DNA from: Paenibacillus oryzisoli
GTDB lineage: Bacteria; Bacillota; Bacilli; Paenibacillales; NBRC-103111
DNA length: 64,000 nt
NCBI RefSeq assembly: GCF_001653565.1
Contig: NZ_LYPB01000084.1
Span: 45,880 to 109,879 of the forward strand
Direction of reading: 5' to 3'
The position numbers were made by a program, and so were the translations under genes. Positions 54,111-62,223 of this stretch are shown piece after piece. Positions within the stretch are counted from its first letter, which is position 1; the number at the start of each line of letters is the position of its first letter. The notes under the pieces are model-generated. The model was not told the DNA's origin, searched no databases, and saw only the letters and a list, made by a program, of their open reading frames with translations.

Positions 54111-54992
54111 TTATTTATCTATTAACTTATACAACGCTTGGGTGCCACTATCCTCTTCGCCCATCGCAGCTAATTGTTCATAGAGAGATTTGGCCAGAGT
54201 CAAACCCGGAAGATCAATGTTCATTTCTTCAGCCGATTGTAAAGCTATCCCCATATCCTTAATAAAATGTTTCACATAGAAACCTGGCGCAAAATTGTCA
54301 GCGATCATCCGCGGCCCCAAATTACTTAACGACCAGCTGCCCGCGGCACCTGTCTCAATACTTTGCAGCACAGTCGTCGGATTAAGTCCCGCTTTCTTCG
54401 CATATACCAGCGCTTCAACAACTCCCATCATGTTGCTAGCGATCGCAATCTGATTGCACATCTTCGTGTGTTGCCCTGCTCCTGCTTCACCTTGATGAAC
54501 GATATTCGTGCCGATTACTTGGAAAATAGGAACCATCTGCTCGAACACGTCTCGAGCGCCTCCGACCATAATGGATAATCGTGCTTCTCTTGCCCCGATA
54601 TCTCCGCCAGAAACGGGAGCATCCAAGGCGTACAGCTGACGAGTCAGCGCTTCCTCATGGATGCGTTTGGCCAGAGATGGGCTTGATGTCGTCAAGTCAA
54701 TCAGGAAGCTGCCTGGTTCTGCCATAGCAAGAATACCATTTTGCCCAAAATAAATGTCTTCAACGTCCGTTGGAAATCCGACCATAGTCATAATAACCTG
54801 ACACTTCTGTGCTAAGGCGCCTGGTGTATCCTCCCAATGTGCCCCTTTCTCCACTAACTCCCCTGCCTTAGCTTTCGTACGTGTATACACATGTACCTCA
54901 TATCCTGCGCCAATCAAATGGCCTGCCATGCTTTTTCCCATCACGCCTGTGCCAATGAGTCCTATGATTGGTTGTGCCGTTGGTGTTGTCAT
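54111..54992 (-). CDS. Tartronate semialdehyde reductase / 3-hydroxyisobutyrate dehydrogenase family (GarR-like)
   Basis: About 293 residues from the ATG before TTPTAQPIIGLIG (AAAGGTGG upstream). The open frame to 55136 is rejected because its first codons lie in the lacZ terminator. Features: the dinucleotide loop GLIGTGVMGKSMAGHL, the substrate motif DAPVSGGDIGARE, and the catalytic Lys in GAGQHTKMCNQ with the family Asn. It reduces 2-hydroxy-3-oxopropanoate (or 3-hydroxyisobutyrate) with NAD(P)H. Paired with glycerate kinase downstream, so the glycerate role is likelier. Confidence 0.88.
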   Translation of the reverse strand: MTTPTAQPIIGLIGTGVMGKSMAGHLIGAGYEVHVYTRTKAKAGELVEKGAHWEDTPGALAQKCQVIMTMVGFPTDVEDIYFGQNGILAMAEPGSFLIDLTTSSPSLAKRIHEEALTRQLYALDAPVSGGDIGAREARLSIMVGGARDVFEQMVPIFQVIGTNIVHQGEAGAGQHTKMCNQIAIASNMMGVVEALVYAKKAGLNPTTVLQSIETGAAGSWSLSNLGPRMIADNFAPGFYVKHFIKDMGIALQSAEEMNIDLPGLTLAKSLYEQLAAMGEEDSGTQALYKLIDK

Positions 54993-55109
54993 ATCAATGT
55001 CCACCTTTCTCAGGTACCTAAATGTCGTATGTTTTCTCCATTTAAACTTATCACCCTCTATCCCTCGGGTCAAACGTGGTGCGCTAGCGGGCGATGGGCG
55101 GCGGCCAAA

Positions 55110-55146
55110 AAGCCGTTCCACAGGGACAACCCCCATGGAACGGCTT
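55110..55146 (-). terminator. Terminator of lacZ-type gene
   Basis: Stem AAGCCGTTCCA (55110-55120) with TGGAACGGCTT (55136-55146), 15-nt loop, T-run on the minus strand, 11 bp past the beta-galactosidase stop. The GarR-like gene begins about 120 bp beyond. Confidence 0.88.
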
Positions 55147-55156
55147 AACTCAACGA

Positions 55157-58100
55157 TTACATACCTTGGAAAGTGAACACATACGTATATTGTCTGTTCG
55201 CGTATAACGTGAACTCGGGATGTGTTCTAGCTCCCCAGCTATCGTCTCCGCCAACGCCCATTTGCTTGTAATTCACACGGACTACAACTTTATCACTTGC
55301 AGGCAGCTTGTAAGGGTGATCGTGTGCTTCTAGTTCAGATGGTGAATATGGCAAGGCATTGAGCTCAACGGTTGGTAAACCTGCGATGCGGAGTCCGCGC
55401 CCAGCCGCATTCGTTATGGTTGCCCAGCGAACATCGGTCTTATTGCCACATTCTTGTGGGCGCAAGTACGGAACGAATTGCTCTTCGACAGTTCCATTAT
55501 GAAGCGCAAGTTTTGCGCCGACATTACGATCCCAGTGGTTCTCATGCGGCCCGCGGCCATACCAAGTTAAATTCTCAAAGGCAGCATCTAGTTCAAACAT
55601 GACACCGACTTCAGGAATTTCAGGCAATCTGTCACCTGGCGTTAAGGTCATGCCCACTTCAACTTCCCCATTTGAAGAAACGCTATAAACAAGCTGTACT
55701 TCAGAAACTGGCTTAGTCCCCAATTCATAACGTACCCGAACTTCAGCGCGTCCAGTATCCAGTGATTTTGCATTCAAAGTAAGGAGTTTACGCCCGCTGC
55801 CCGCTTCTTGCCAAGGTGCACAACGAATGTGGTGCTGGTTCCCACGATCGTTATCCGTGTAGGCACGCCAGAAATTAGGTACTGGCCCACTTTGGAATAA
55901 CTCGACTCCGTCCCACAAATAGGAAGTGATATCGCCAGTTCCTGCATCAAAGCTAAGTGCAAATCGCTCCCCTTGCAAGCTGATACGATCGGATGACTGC
56001 GTGACTTGAATAGCTGTCACCGTTGTAAGTGCAGCTGCGGATTCTTTTTCCGCCTCCCCATTGCGTGCATGGATTGCTGTATTCACCGCTGGAAGAATAA
56101 ATTGCTCCCAAGCGATCTCATGTCCCTTAGCTCCCCATAAAGTTGCTTCTTTCAGGACCAGACTCAGTGTTAATACAAATTCATCGTTCGGGAAACGACT
56201 TTCAACAGCATCAAGTGCTAGTTCAACTGTTGTCGTTTCACCTGGTGCAACCGCAAATGTTCCGGTAAATTGTCGGCTTTCCACAACACCATTACGAGCA
56301 ATCGTCCAAGTCCAATCATATTCATTCAAGTTAGTGAACAAGAATTGATTGGTTACTTTGATTTGTCCCTTTGCCACATCTACCGCTTCGAACTTCACAT
56401 TCTGATAGCACTTCTTCACTTCGTGCAGCTTCGGTGAAACGGAGCGATCTGCGAAAATCAAACCATTGCCACAGAAGTTGCCATCATTTGGCGTATCACC
56501 AAAATCGCCGCCATACGCGTGATACGCGACACCATCAGAAGTCGTTGTACGAATAGATTGATCGATCCAATCCCAGATGAATCCACCTTGTAAAACTGGG
56601 TATTTATCAAACAATTCCCAATATTTGAATAAGTTACCACAAGAGTTCCCCATAGCATGGCTATACTCGCAAAGGATAAATGGCTTCTTCGGATTGTTTT
56701 TGGCGTATTCTTCAATCTTTTCAATTTTGGAATACATTTGACTTTCCATATCCGACGCTCTTTCTGATTCGCGCCACCAGAACACGCCTTCATAGTGAAC
56801 AACACGAGTCGGATCGGCTTCACGCAGGAAATCATGCATTTTCAAGAAATTATCTCCACCAAATGACTCATTACCCAATGACCAGATGACAATCGATGGA
56901 TGATTTTTATCTCGCTGCATCATGGAGTTAGCGCGGTCAAGTACGGCTCCCGTCCACTCTGGTCGACTTCCTGGCACCGTTTCACCTAATTCGAATTGCG
57001 GATAGCTCCAGGAACCGTGGGTCTCCAAATTCGTTTCATCAATGACATACAAACCATATTGATCACAAAGCTCATACCATAGCGGATTATTCGGATAATG
57101 CGATGTCCGCACAGCGTTAATATTATATTGTTTCATTAGCAAAATATCAGCAAGCATACTTTCCGCATCGACGGAACGTCCGCGATCACGGTCAAATTCA
57201 TGACGGTTTACACCTTTGAAGACAATGACTTCTCCATTAATTTTCATTAAACCATCTTCAATCTCAAACTTGCGGAAGCCAACCTTGCAGCTTTCCGTCT
57301 CAAGGAGCGTACCCTCTTCATTAACTAAACGAAGAACGAGCGTGTACAGGTATGGACTTTCAGCACTCCATTTGGCTGGTCGGGTCACATGCGCGGACAG
57401 TTCTACAGCTTGGCTTGGGAGGTCCTTCGTTTGAATGCCTACACGTAGTGGTGCTTCCCATAGTGCTTGCTGCTCACCGTCGTACAACATTGCTTCCACA
57501 TGATGCAGACCTTGACTCTTCCCATCATAATTGGTGATCGTTGCCTGAATGTTCAGCTCAGCATCCTCGCAAGCCGCATCCAAAATCGTATTTACTTTGA
57601 AATCAGCGATATGTGCCGTAGGTGTTGTGTACAGATATACATCGCGGAAAATCCCACTCAAACGCCAGAAATCCTGATCTTCTAACCAGCTTGCATCACT
57701 CCAACGATACACTTCTACCGCGAGCTTGTTCTCACCATCCTTCAAATAAGGTGTAATATCAAAATCCGCAGGTGTAAAAGAATCTTGGCTAAAGCCAACC
57801 AAATCACCATTCACCCATACATAGAATGCCGACTCCACACCTTGAAAGCTCAGATAGACAGGCTGCCCATTCCAACTTTCAGAAATTGAGAAGCTGCGCA
57901 CATAAGAACCAACTGGGTTATACTTCACAGGGGCAAATGGTGGCTTAAGATCCTCGTGTCCTACCCATGGGTAAATAATATTCGTGTACTGCGGAAAATC
58001 AAAACCTTGCAGCTGCCAATGCGATGGCACAGGCATATCCGCCCAAGTGCTGGTGTCAAAGTCATTTTTGTAAAAATCCTGAGGACGACCTTGTGCATTT

Positions 58101-58303
58101 TCTGCCCAATGAAATTTCCATGTGCCATTTAAGTTGTTATAAAATTGCGACGCTTCGCGTACTCCTGCCAGTGCTTCCGCTTCCGTATGATAGGGCATCA
58201 GTGTCGCATGCGCTTCCAATCGATTTAATTGATAAATATCGGGATTATTATTCCATTCAGGGTAACCGTTTGCAGGAGCTGTGTATACAAATTTATTCGC
58301 CAT
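55157..58303 (-). CDS. lacZ: Beta-galactosidase, GH2 family (LacZ type)
   Basis: 1048 residues, the length of E. coli LacZ. Catalytic acid/base Glu479 in SLGNESFGG and nucleophile Glu546 in ILCEYSHAMGN. N-terminal jelly-roll (VPSHWQLQGFDFPQYTN), a beta-sandwich, the TIM barrel, then the LacZ C-terminal domain (PEIPEVGVMFELD and YGRGPHENHWDR) that closes the active site. Cytoplasmic, no signal peptide. The ATG follows GAGGAC. It is divergent from an AraC regulator gene (132 bp), which probably controls it. Hydrolyses lactose-like beta-galactosides brought in by the importers. Confidence 0.94.
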   Translation of the reverse strand: MANKFVYTAPANGYPEWNNNPDIYQLNRLEAHATLMPYHTEAEALAGVREASQFYNNLNGTWKFHWAENAQGRPQDFYKNDFDTSTWADMPVPSHWQLQGFDFPQYTNIIYPWVGHEDLKPPFAPVKYNPVGSYVRSFSISESWNGQPVYLSFQGVESAFYVWVNGDLVGFSQDSFTPADFDITPYLKDGENKLAVEVYRWSDASWLEDQDFWRLSGIFRDVYLYTTPTAHIADFKVNTILDAACEDAELNIQATITNYDGKSQGLHHVEAMLYDGEQQALWEAPLRVGIQTKDLPSQAVELSAHVTRPAKWSAESPYLYTLVLRLVNEEGTLLETESCKVGFRKFEIEDGLMKINGEVIVFKGVNRHEFDRDRGRSVDAESMLADILLMKQYNINAVRTSHYPNNPLWYELCDQYGLYVIDETNLETHGSWSYPQFELGETVPGSRPEWTGAVLDRANSMMQRDKNHPSIVIWSLGNESFGGDNFLKMHDFLREADPTRVVHYEGVFWWRESERASDMESQMYSKIEKIEEYAKNNPKKPFILCEYSHAMGNSCGNLFKYWELFDKYPVLQGGFIWDWIDQSIRTTTSDGVAYHAYGGDFGDTPNDGNFCGNGLIFADRSVSPKLHEVKKCYQNVKFEAVDVAKGQIKVTNQFLFTNLNEYDWTWTIARNGVVESRQFTGTFAVAPGETTTVELALDAVESRFPNDEFVLTLSLVLKEATLWGAKGHEIAWEQFILPAVNTAIHARNGEAEKESAAALTTVTAIQVTQSSDRISLQGERFALSFDAGTGDITSYLWDGVELFQSGPVPNFWRAYTDNDRGNQHHIRCAPWQEAGSGRKLLTLNAKSLDTGRAEVRVRYELGTKPVSEVQLVYSVSSNGEVEVGMTLTPGDRLPEIPEVGVMFELDAAFENLTWYGRGPHENHWDRNVGAKLALHNGTVEEQFVPYLRPQECGNKTDVRWATITNAAGRGLRIAGLPTVELNALPYSPSELEAHDHPYKLPASDKVVVRVNYKQMGVGGDDSWGARTHPEFTLYANRQYTYVFTFQGM

Positions 58304-58355
58304 GGATGATTGTCCTCACTTTGCATTATTGGTTAATCATTTCGTTTATGCCCTT

Positions 58356-58390
58356 ATTGTACAAGACATTTATTTCATTTAAAATATAAT
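58356..58390. promoter_or_regulatory. Divergent promoters of lacZ and its AraC regulator
   Basis: For lacZ, TTTAAA (58378-58383) and TACAAT (58356-58361) on the minus strand are 16 bp apart. For the AraC gene, AAGACA (58363-58368) and TATAAT (58385-58390) on the plus strand are 16 bp apart. The two promoters overlap, so they probably compete. The elements are weak matches. Confidence 0.35.
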
Positions 58391-58434
58391 AAATAACGCA
58401 TGATATATTAAAAAATGAAAGAGATGATTTTCCC

Positions 58435-59271
58435 TTGGCGAATGACTATCGAAAGTTTTTTGTCATTACTGAAACCGACCGCAAACTCCCACTCATCCTC
58501 GACACGATCGGATATGAGAGCGAACAGCAACATTATCAACGTGAAGAGGGCTATCCTTGTTTTCACTGGTTGCAAACAATCTCCGGCAGTGGTGAAATTA
58601 TTCTAGACAGCGGCCCCGTCAAACTGAACGAACGACAAGGTATGCTGCTTGCTGGTGGTGTCCCCCATGCTTACCAAGTCCCCGACACACCTTGGTCGAC
58701 TTGGTATCTAACCTTTGATGGTGCGTTAGCTGCCTCTATCGTGCACGCATTAGCCATCCCGCTATCTACCCCCATTAGCTGGGGATCCGATACGCCACTT
58801 GCAAGTATCCATGAGTATTACTATCATAAATACCGCGATAGTCACGACTTCACTGGAACCAACGGTTCCTTGGAAATCTATCAATTCCTGACGCTGTTGA
58901 AGAAGCACGGCATTATCAACAAGAGCGCTTCCTTCTCGCAAAGTCATGAGCGACTTCTTCCGCTGCTGCTCGAGCTAGAGCATAGCTTCGGCTCTGCTCA
59001 CGTCGGCCTTAGCTGGATGGCGACTCAGCTCGGTGTCTCTGCGCAGCATGTGAATACCTTGTTTCGCCGCGCCTTCGGACTCTCCCCCTACCAATATCTG
59101 CTGCAGCTTCGCCTGCAGAAGTCCAAAGAATTGCTAATCGCGCAGCCTGATCTGACTGTAAAGCAAATTGCCGAAGCCACGGGCTTTCTTGATGCATCGC
59201 ATTTCATCTCTACTTTCCGGAAAGCAGTTGGACTTACGCCAGATGTTTTCAGGCACCCGTATGTGAAGTAG
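58435..59271 (+). CDS. AraC family transcriptional regulator next to lacZ
   Basis: 278 residues. N-terminal cupin sugar-binding domain (residues ~20-110, with GYPCFHWLQTISGSG and PVKLNERQGMLLAGG) and a C-terminal AraC double HTH (about 175-275; LSWMATQLGVSAQHVNTLFRR and VKQIAEATGFLDASHFISTFR). The start is TTG at 58435 behind AAAGAGATG, which is weak. Same plan as AraC/RhaS-type sugar regulators. Divergent from lacZ, so it probably activates lacZ when the inducer is bound. Confidence 0.85.
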   Translation: MANDYRKFFVITETDRKLPLILDTIGYESEQQHYQREEGYPCFHWLQTISGSGEIILDSGPVKLNERQGMLLAGGVPHAYQVPDTPWSTWYLTFDGALAASIVHALAIPLSTPISWGSDTPLASIHEYYYHKYRDSHDFTGTNGSLEIYQFLTLLKKHGIINKSASFSQSHERLLPLLLELEHSFGSAHVGLSWMATQLGVSAQHVNTLFRRAFGLSPYQYLLQLRLQKSKELLIAQPDLTVKQIAEATGFLDASHFISTFRKAVGLTPDVFRHPYVK

Positions 59272-59335
59272 TCGCTAAATGCAGCTACATTCCGTCCGCC
59301 ACTGATAGCAGTTGGGAAGAGTTAACTTTATAGAA

Positions 59336-59357
59336 AAAAACCGCCGCAGCGGTTTTT
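59336..59357. terminator. Bidirectional terminator after the AraC regulator gene
   Basis: Stem AAAAACCGC / GCGGTTTTT (9 bp) with a 4-nt loop (CGCA). T-runs on both sides. It separates the AraC gene from the small gene at 59381. Confidence 0.9.
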
Positions 59358-59380
59358 CAAATGAATAACTTATGAAAAAA

Positions 59381-59671
59381 TTAGTGGTTTGGGATGAATT
59401 CACTATGTGCTTCAAGCAGTTTTTGGACGAAAATCTCAAACTCTAGTAAATGTGACGAAAATTTGAAATCGGTTACGCCTGTGTTGAAATCAATAACAGT
59501 TAGGGCAACGCGATTAGAGGGGTACTCGGGAATAGGTCCAGAGGCAAGTGAAATATTTTTGAAGGGGTAAATGGATGTTTCACCGTAGAAACGAAGCACT
59601 GTTAAATGATCATCTCGTAACTCCAACGAAATCTGCTGTTCCGAATCCGTGAAACTCTTCCATGTAGACAT
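59381..59671 (-). CDS. Small hypothetical protein, 96 residues
   Basis: I recognise no family. The ATG at 59671 follows GAGGAGG by ten bases, a good start. The protein is acidic with alternating strands (LELRDDHLTVLRFYGETS, NRVALTVIDFNTGVTDFKFSS) and a final helix (LLEFEIFVQKLLEAH). No signal or membrane part. The terminator at 59336 serves it too. Confidence 0.65.
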   Translation of the reverse strand: MSTWKSFTDSEQQISLELRDDHLTVLRFYGETSIYPFKNISLASGPIPEYPSNRVALTVIDFNTGVTDFKFSSHLLEFEIFVQKLLEAHSEFIPNH

Positions 59672-59955
59672 CCTAAATCAATCCTCCTCTTGTCCTTTAT
59701 TTTACTCTCCTTTTGGAAGATTAAGAAGCCCAATTTAGAAAAATAGGATACGTTCGTCATCTATGTCCGTAACCTGCGACTGTCTACCTTGCCAAGAAGT
59801 TAAGGCCAGTCACCAAAAATAACGTTATGCAAATCACTTATTTGCTCGTATGGCAGAGAATCCGGGCGAATAAATAGGGTTAAGGCAGACCTTTATTTGG
59901 AGTCGCATGTGAGCGTATATTGTCGTCTACTTGTTTAAGCACAATTCATTAGTCT

Positions 59956-60091
59956 ATAGTCCGAGTTTTCCTTACTAAATCGCGATAATCACACCTTATC
60001 ATCAAAAAACGAGCATTTAATTGGGTAAAGTCGGACTATTTGCTCTTTTTAGAGAGAAATTCTCCATTTAGTTGGGAAATATCGAACTATT
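59956..60091. repeat. Three diverged copies of a short repeat, one inverted
   Basis: CATTTAATTGGG... at 60014-60040 and CATTTAGTTGGG... at 60065-60091 are 22 of 27 identical and start 51 bp apart. A third, inverted copy at 59956-59980 matches each at 20 of 25. All copies carry the core TCGGACTAT or TCGAACTAT. Confidence 0.7.
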
Positions 60092-60154
60092 ACAAATTCT
60101 CGCGTACAGCATGAGTGGATTATGGTGTTGGCGTGGTGAGTGACTGAAAGTGCT

Positions 60155-60310
60155 GAGTTTGGTGGGTTTGGTGGGTTTACTGGGTTTACTAGATTATCTT
60201 GGTTTCCCCTGTATTTCTGGGTTTTCTTGGGTTCTTGGGTTCTTGGTTTCTTAGTTCTTGGGTTCTGAATTCTGGGGTCGGGGGTTCTGGATTCTTCATT
60301 TTCTTGGGTT
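60155..60310. repeat. G/T-rich low-complexity tract, GGGTTT then TTCTTGGG units
   Basis: First half has GGTGGGTTT and ACTGGGTTT units; the second half has TTCTTGGG and GGTTCTTGGG variants, all degenerate. Markedly G/T-rich on the plus strand compared with flanking AT-rich DNA. No reading frame of interest. Confidence 0.85.
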
Positions 60311-60394
60311 AATAAGTTCCCCGTCCCCTACATACCCCAAGTTCACATCAAACACAATAAAACCAGTGACTACGGCAATATTACGCAAAGAAAC

Positions 60395-60411
60395 CTCGCC
60401 ACCGGCGAGGC
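60395..60411 (-). terminator. Terminator of the sugar isomerase at 60422
   Basis: Stem CCTCGCC / GGCGAGG (7 bp) around ACC, with TTTCTTTG following on the minus strand, 11 bp past the stop of the gene at 60422. Confidence 0.85.
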
Positions 60412-60421
60412 TTCCAACATC

Positions 60422-61294
60422 TTATTTATACTTTTGAATAAAAGCAATCGCACTTGCAATATCTTTCTCAGGCTGCGCCCCAACTTCACGCTCAATGGTA
60501 AGGTAGCCTTTGTAGCCAATCTCCAGCAGCGCCTGGAAGTAACGTCCGAAATCGACGTGACCTTCGCCCAGCGCTAGCTCGCGGTACGTATCTCCAGATG
60601 TTGCGGCCTCTGCAATGTTCTCGTGTGACATTGGCTTATAGCCAAGTGAGCCATACACTTCACGCGGATCGGCTTGACGAAGTCGAATGCCGTCTTTGAC
60701 ATGCGTATGAACGATATAATCCTTCAGCGTGTAAACACCTTGAACAGGATCATCCCCTGTCACCATCACCATATTCGCTGGGTCGAAGTTGACGGAGACA
60801 CCTTTGGTGGATAGGTTATCCAGGAAGCTTTTCAGATGTGCCGATGTCTCTGGCCCCGTTTCTACGGCGAAATAGGCGCCTAAACTGCTTGCATATACCC
60901 CAAGCTCTTCGCAAGCTTGCAGCATCGTTTGATAAATGGGGCTATTTCGATCTTCCGGCACAACACCAATATGCGTCGTCACCACGTTCGACCCCAACTC
61001 AACAGCTAGATCAAGAATGCGCTTCGATTTCTCAATTTTCGCTGCATTTACGGTTTCATCCTGAAAGCCATGTCCGCCTAAATCACCACACAGGGCTGAA
61101 ATTTGTAGATCCAACGACGCGATGTACTCACGCAATTCCTTACGTGCGCCAGCCGATAAGTTAGCAGGGTCCATTTCACCAGAAACCGCATAAATCTGAA
61201 CACCATCGGCGCCAAGTTCTTTCGATTTTTTCAAACCATCCCGTAGTCCGAGACGCAAGCTATCTACCATAATACCAATTGGATTGATTAGCAT
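60422..61294 (-). CDS. Sugar phosphate isomerase/epimerase (AP endonuclease 2 fold)
   Basis: 290-residue TIM-barrel protein of the xylose isomerase-like family. Metal-site positions look typical: YFAVETGP (Glu), SVNFDPANMVM (Asp), VHTHVKDG (His) and GYLTIERE (Glu). Such enzymes isomerise or epimerise keto sugars, for example in inositol or D-psicose pathways, or hydrolyse rare sugars. The ATG follows AAGGAG. Third gene of the cluster with another isomerase and a Gfo/Idh oxidoreductase upstream. Substrate unknown. Confidence 0.83.
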   Translation of the reverse strand: MLINPIGIMVDSLRLGLRDGLKKSKELGADGVQIYAVSGEMDPANLSAGARKELREYIASLDLQISALCGDLGGHGFQDETVNAAKIEKSKRILDLAVELGSNVVTTHIGVVPEDRNSPIYQTMLQACEELGVYASSLGAYFAVETGPETSAHLKSFLDNLSTKGVSVNFDPANMVMVTGDDPVQGVYTLKDYIVHTHVKDGIRLRQADPREVYGSLGYKPMSHENIAEAATSGDTYRELALGEGHVDFGRYFQALLEIGYKGYLTIEREVGAQPEKDIASAIAFIQKYK

Positions 61295-61330
61295 TTCGTA
61301 TAAACACTCCTTATCGCGACGAGCTTAGCG

Positions 61331-62191
61331 TTAGTTAATTTCGTCCCATATTCTGCGGATATTCTGTAATCCGATCAATGTGCCTCGCTTGCACTCTTCC
61401 ATCCCTTCAAATTCCAAGGAAATATAACCATCATAACCTGAGTTCTTGACGACCCGTAAAATTTCAGGAATATTCAAATCGCCTTGAGCCACAATCGCGC
61501 CGCGCAAATAAGTACCATAAGTCGACTTGAACCAGCCTTCGCCTGGATTCTGATTGGATGGGCGAATGTAGAAATCTTTAACATGGACTATAGAGGCATA
61601 AGGAAGATTATTCGTCACAGCGGCCACGGAATCCTCGTCTACACAAACAAAATTACCAACATCCAATGTTGTACGGAAATTCTCACGATCGACAGCATGA
61701 ATCAGGGCTTGAACACGGTCACTATGCTGCACGAAGAAACCGTGATTCTCAACACTGGTCACAATGCCAAATTGCTTCGCATAGTCGGCAATCTGACGAC
61801 ATGCCTCTGCTAAGCGTTCCAAGTTCACATTGAAATTACGAATCGAGAGATCTTCACTTCGAGCAACATCATGCCGCATTTTCGTAACACCTAATCTGGC
61901 AGCAAGATCGACCTCACCCTTCACTCGCTTGATTTCCTCCTGATACTGTTCTTCAGTCTCTGTAAGGAAATTAGCGCCGATGGCATAATTGGAAATATCA
62001 ATACCTCGAGCCTGAGCCTTCTCACGAATCGCATCCGCAAGCGCAAAGTTACCCGGCAAATCATATCCCAATGGCACGATCTCGACGTGTTCACCTCCCT
62101 GATCCGCAATCCAATCGATGACGTCCATGATGGACATTTCGCCAGAATTCAAGGCTTGATACAAGCTATATGTGCTAACCCCTAATTTCAT
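61331..62191 (-). CDS. Sugar phosphate isomerase/epimerase (AP endonuclease 2 fold)
   Basis: 286 residues from the ATG at 62191 (GGAGGAG upstream; the longer frame to 62272 overlaps the neighbour). Xylose isomerase-like TIM barrel with VENHGFFV, TTLDVGNF, IVHVKDFYI and GYISLEFEG as the metal and substrate sites. Similar in type to the next gene but different in sequence. Between the Gfo/Idh oxidoreductase and the second isomerase, so the trio probably oxidises and then rearranges a sugar. Confidence 0.83.
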   Translation of the reverse strand: MKLGVSTYSLYQALNSGEMSIMDVIDWIADQGGEHVEIVPLGYDLPGNFALADAIREKAQARGIDISNYAIGANFLTETEEQYQEEIKRVKGEVDLAARLGVTKMRHDVARSEDLSIRNFNVNLERLAEACRQIADYAKQFGIVTSVENHGFFVQHSDRVQALIHAVDRENFRTTLDVGNFVCVDEDSVAAVTNNLPYASIVHVKDFYIRPSNQNPGEGWFKSTYGTYLRGAIVAQGDLNIPEILRVVKNSGYDGYISLEFEGMEECKRGTLIGLQNIRRIWDEIN

Positions 62192-62223
62192 ACGCGCTCC
62201 TCCAATTCTCTGATTCGTTGGAA

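Larger units (their letters stand above)
59672..60421. other. 750-bp intergenic region rich in repeats, no gene
   Basis: Contains no supported gene. From left to right: about 280 bp of unremarkable sequence with the promoter side of the 59381 gene, three related 25-27 bp segments (59956-60091), and a G/T-rich low-complexity tract (60155-60310), then the terminator of the 60422 gene. Confidence 0.6.

Noticed and set aside
55000..55136. N-terminal extension of the GarR-like protein
   Set aside because: Its first codons are the lacZ terminator stem, and the ATG before TTPTAQ has its own ribosome site and the Rossmann start.
60160..60190. Three-tetrad G-quadruplex
   Set aside because: Only three GGG runs lie close together; a two-tetrad form is possible but not supported.
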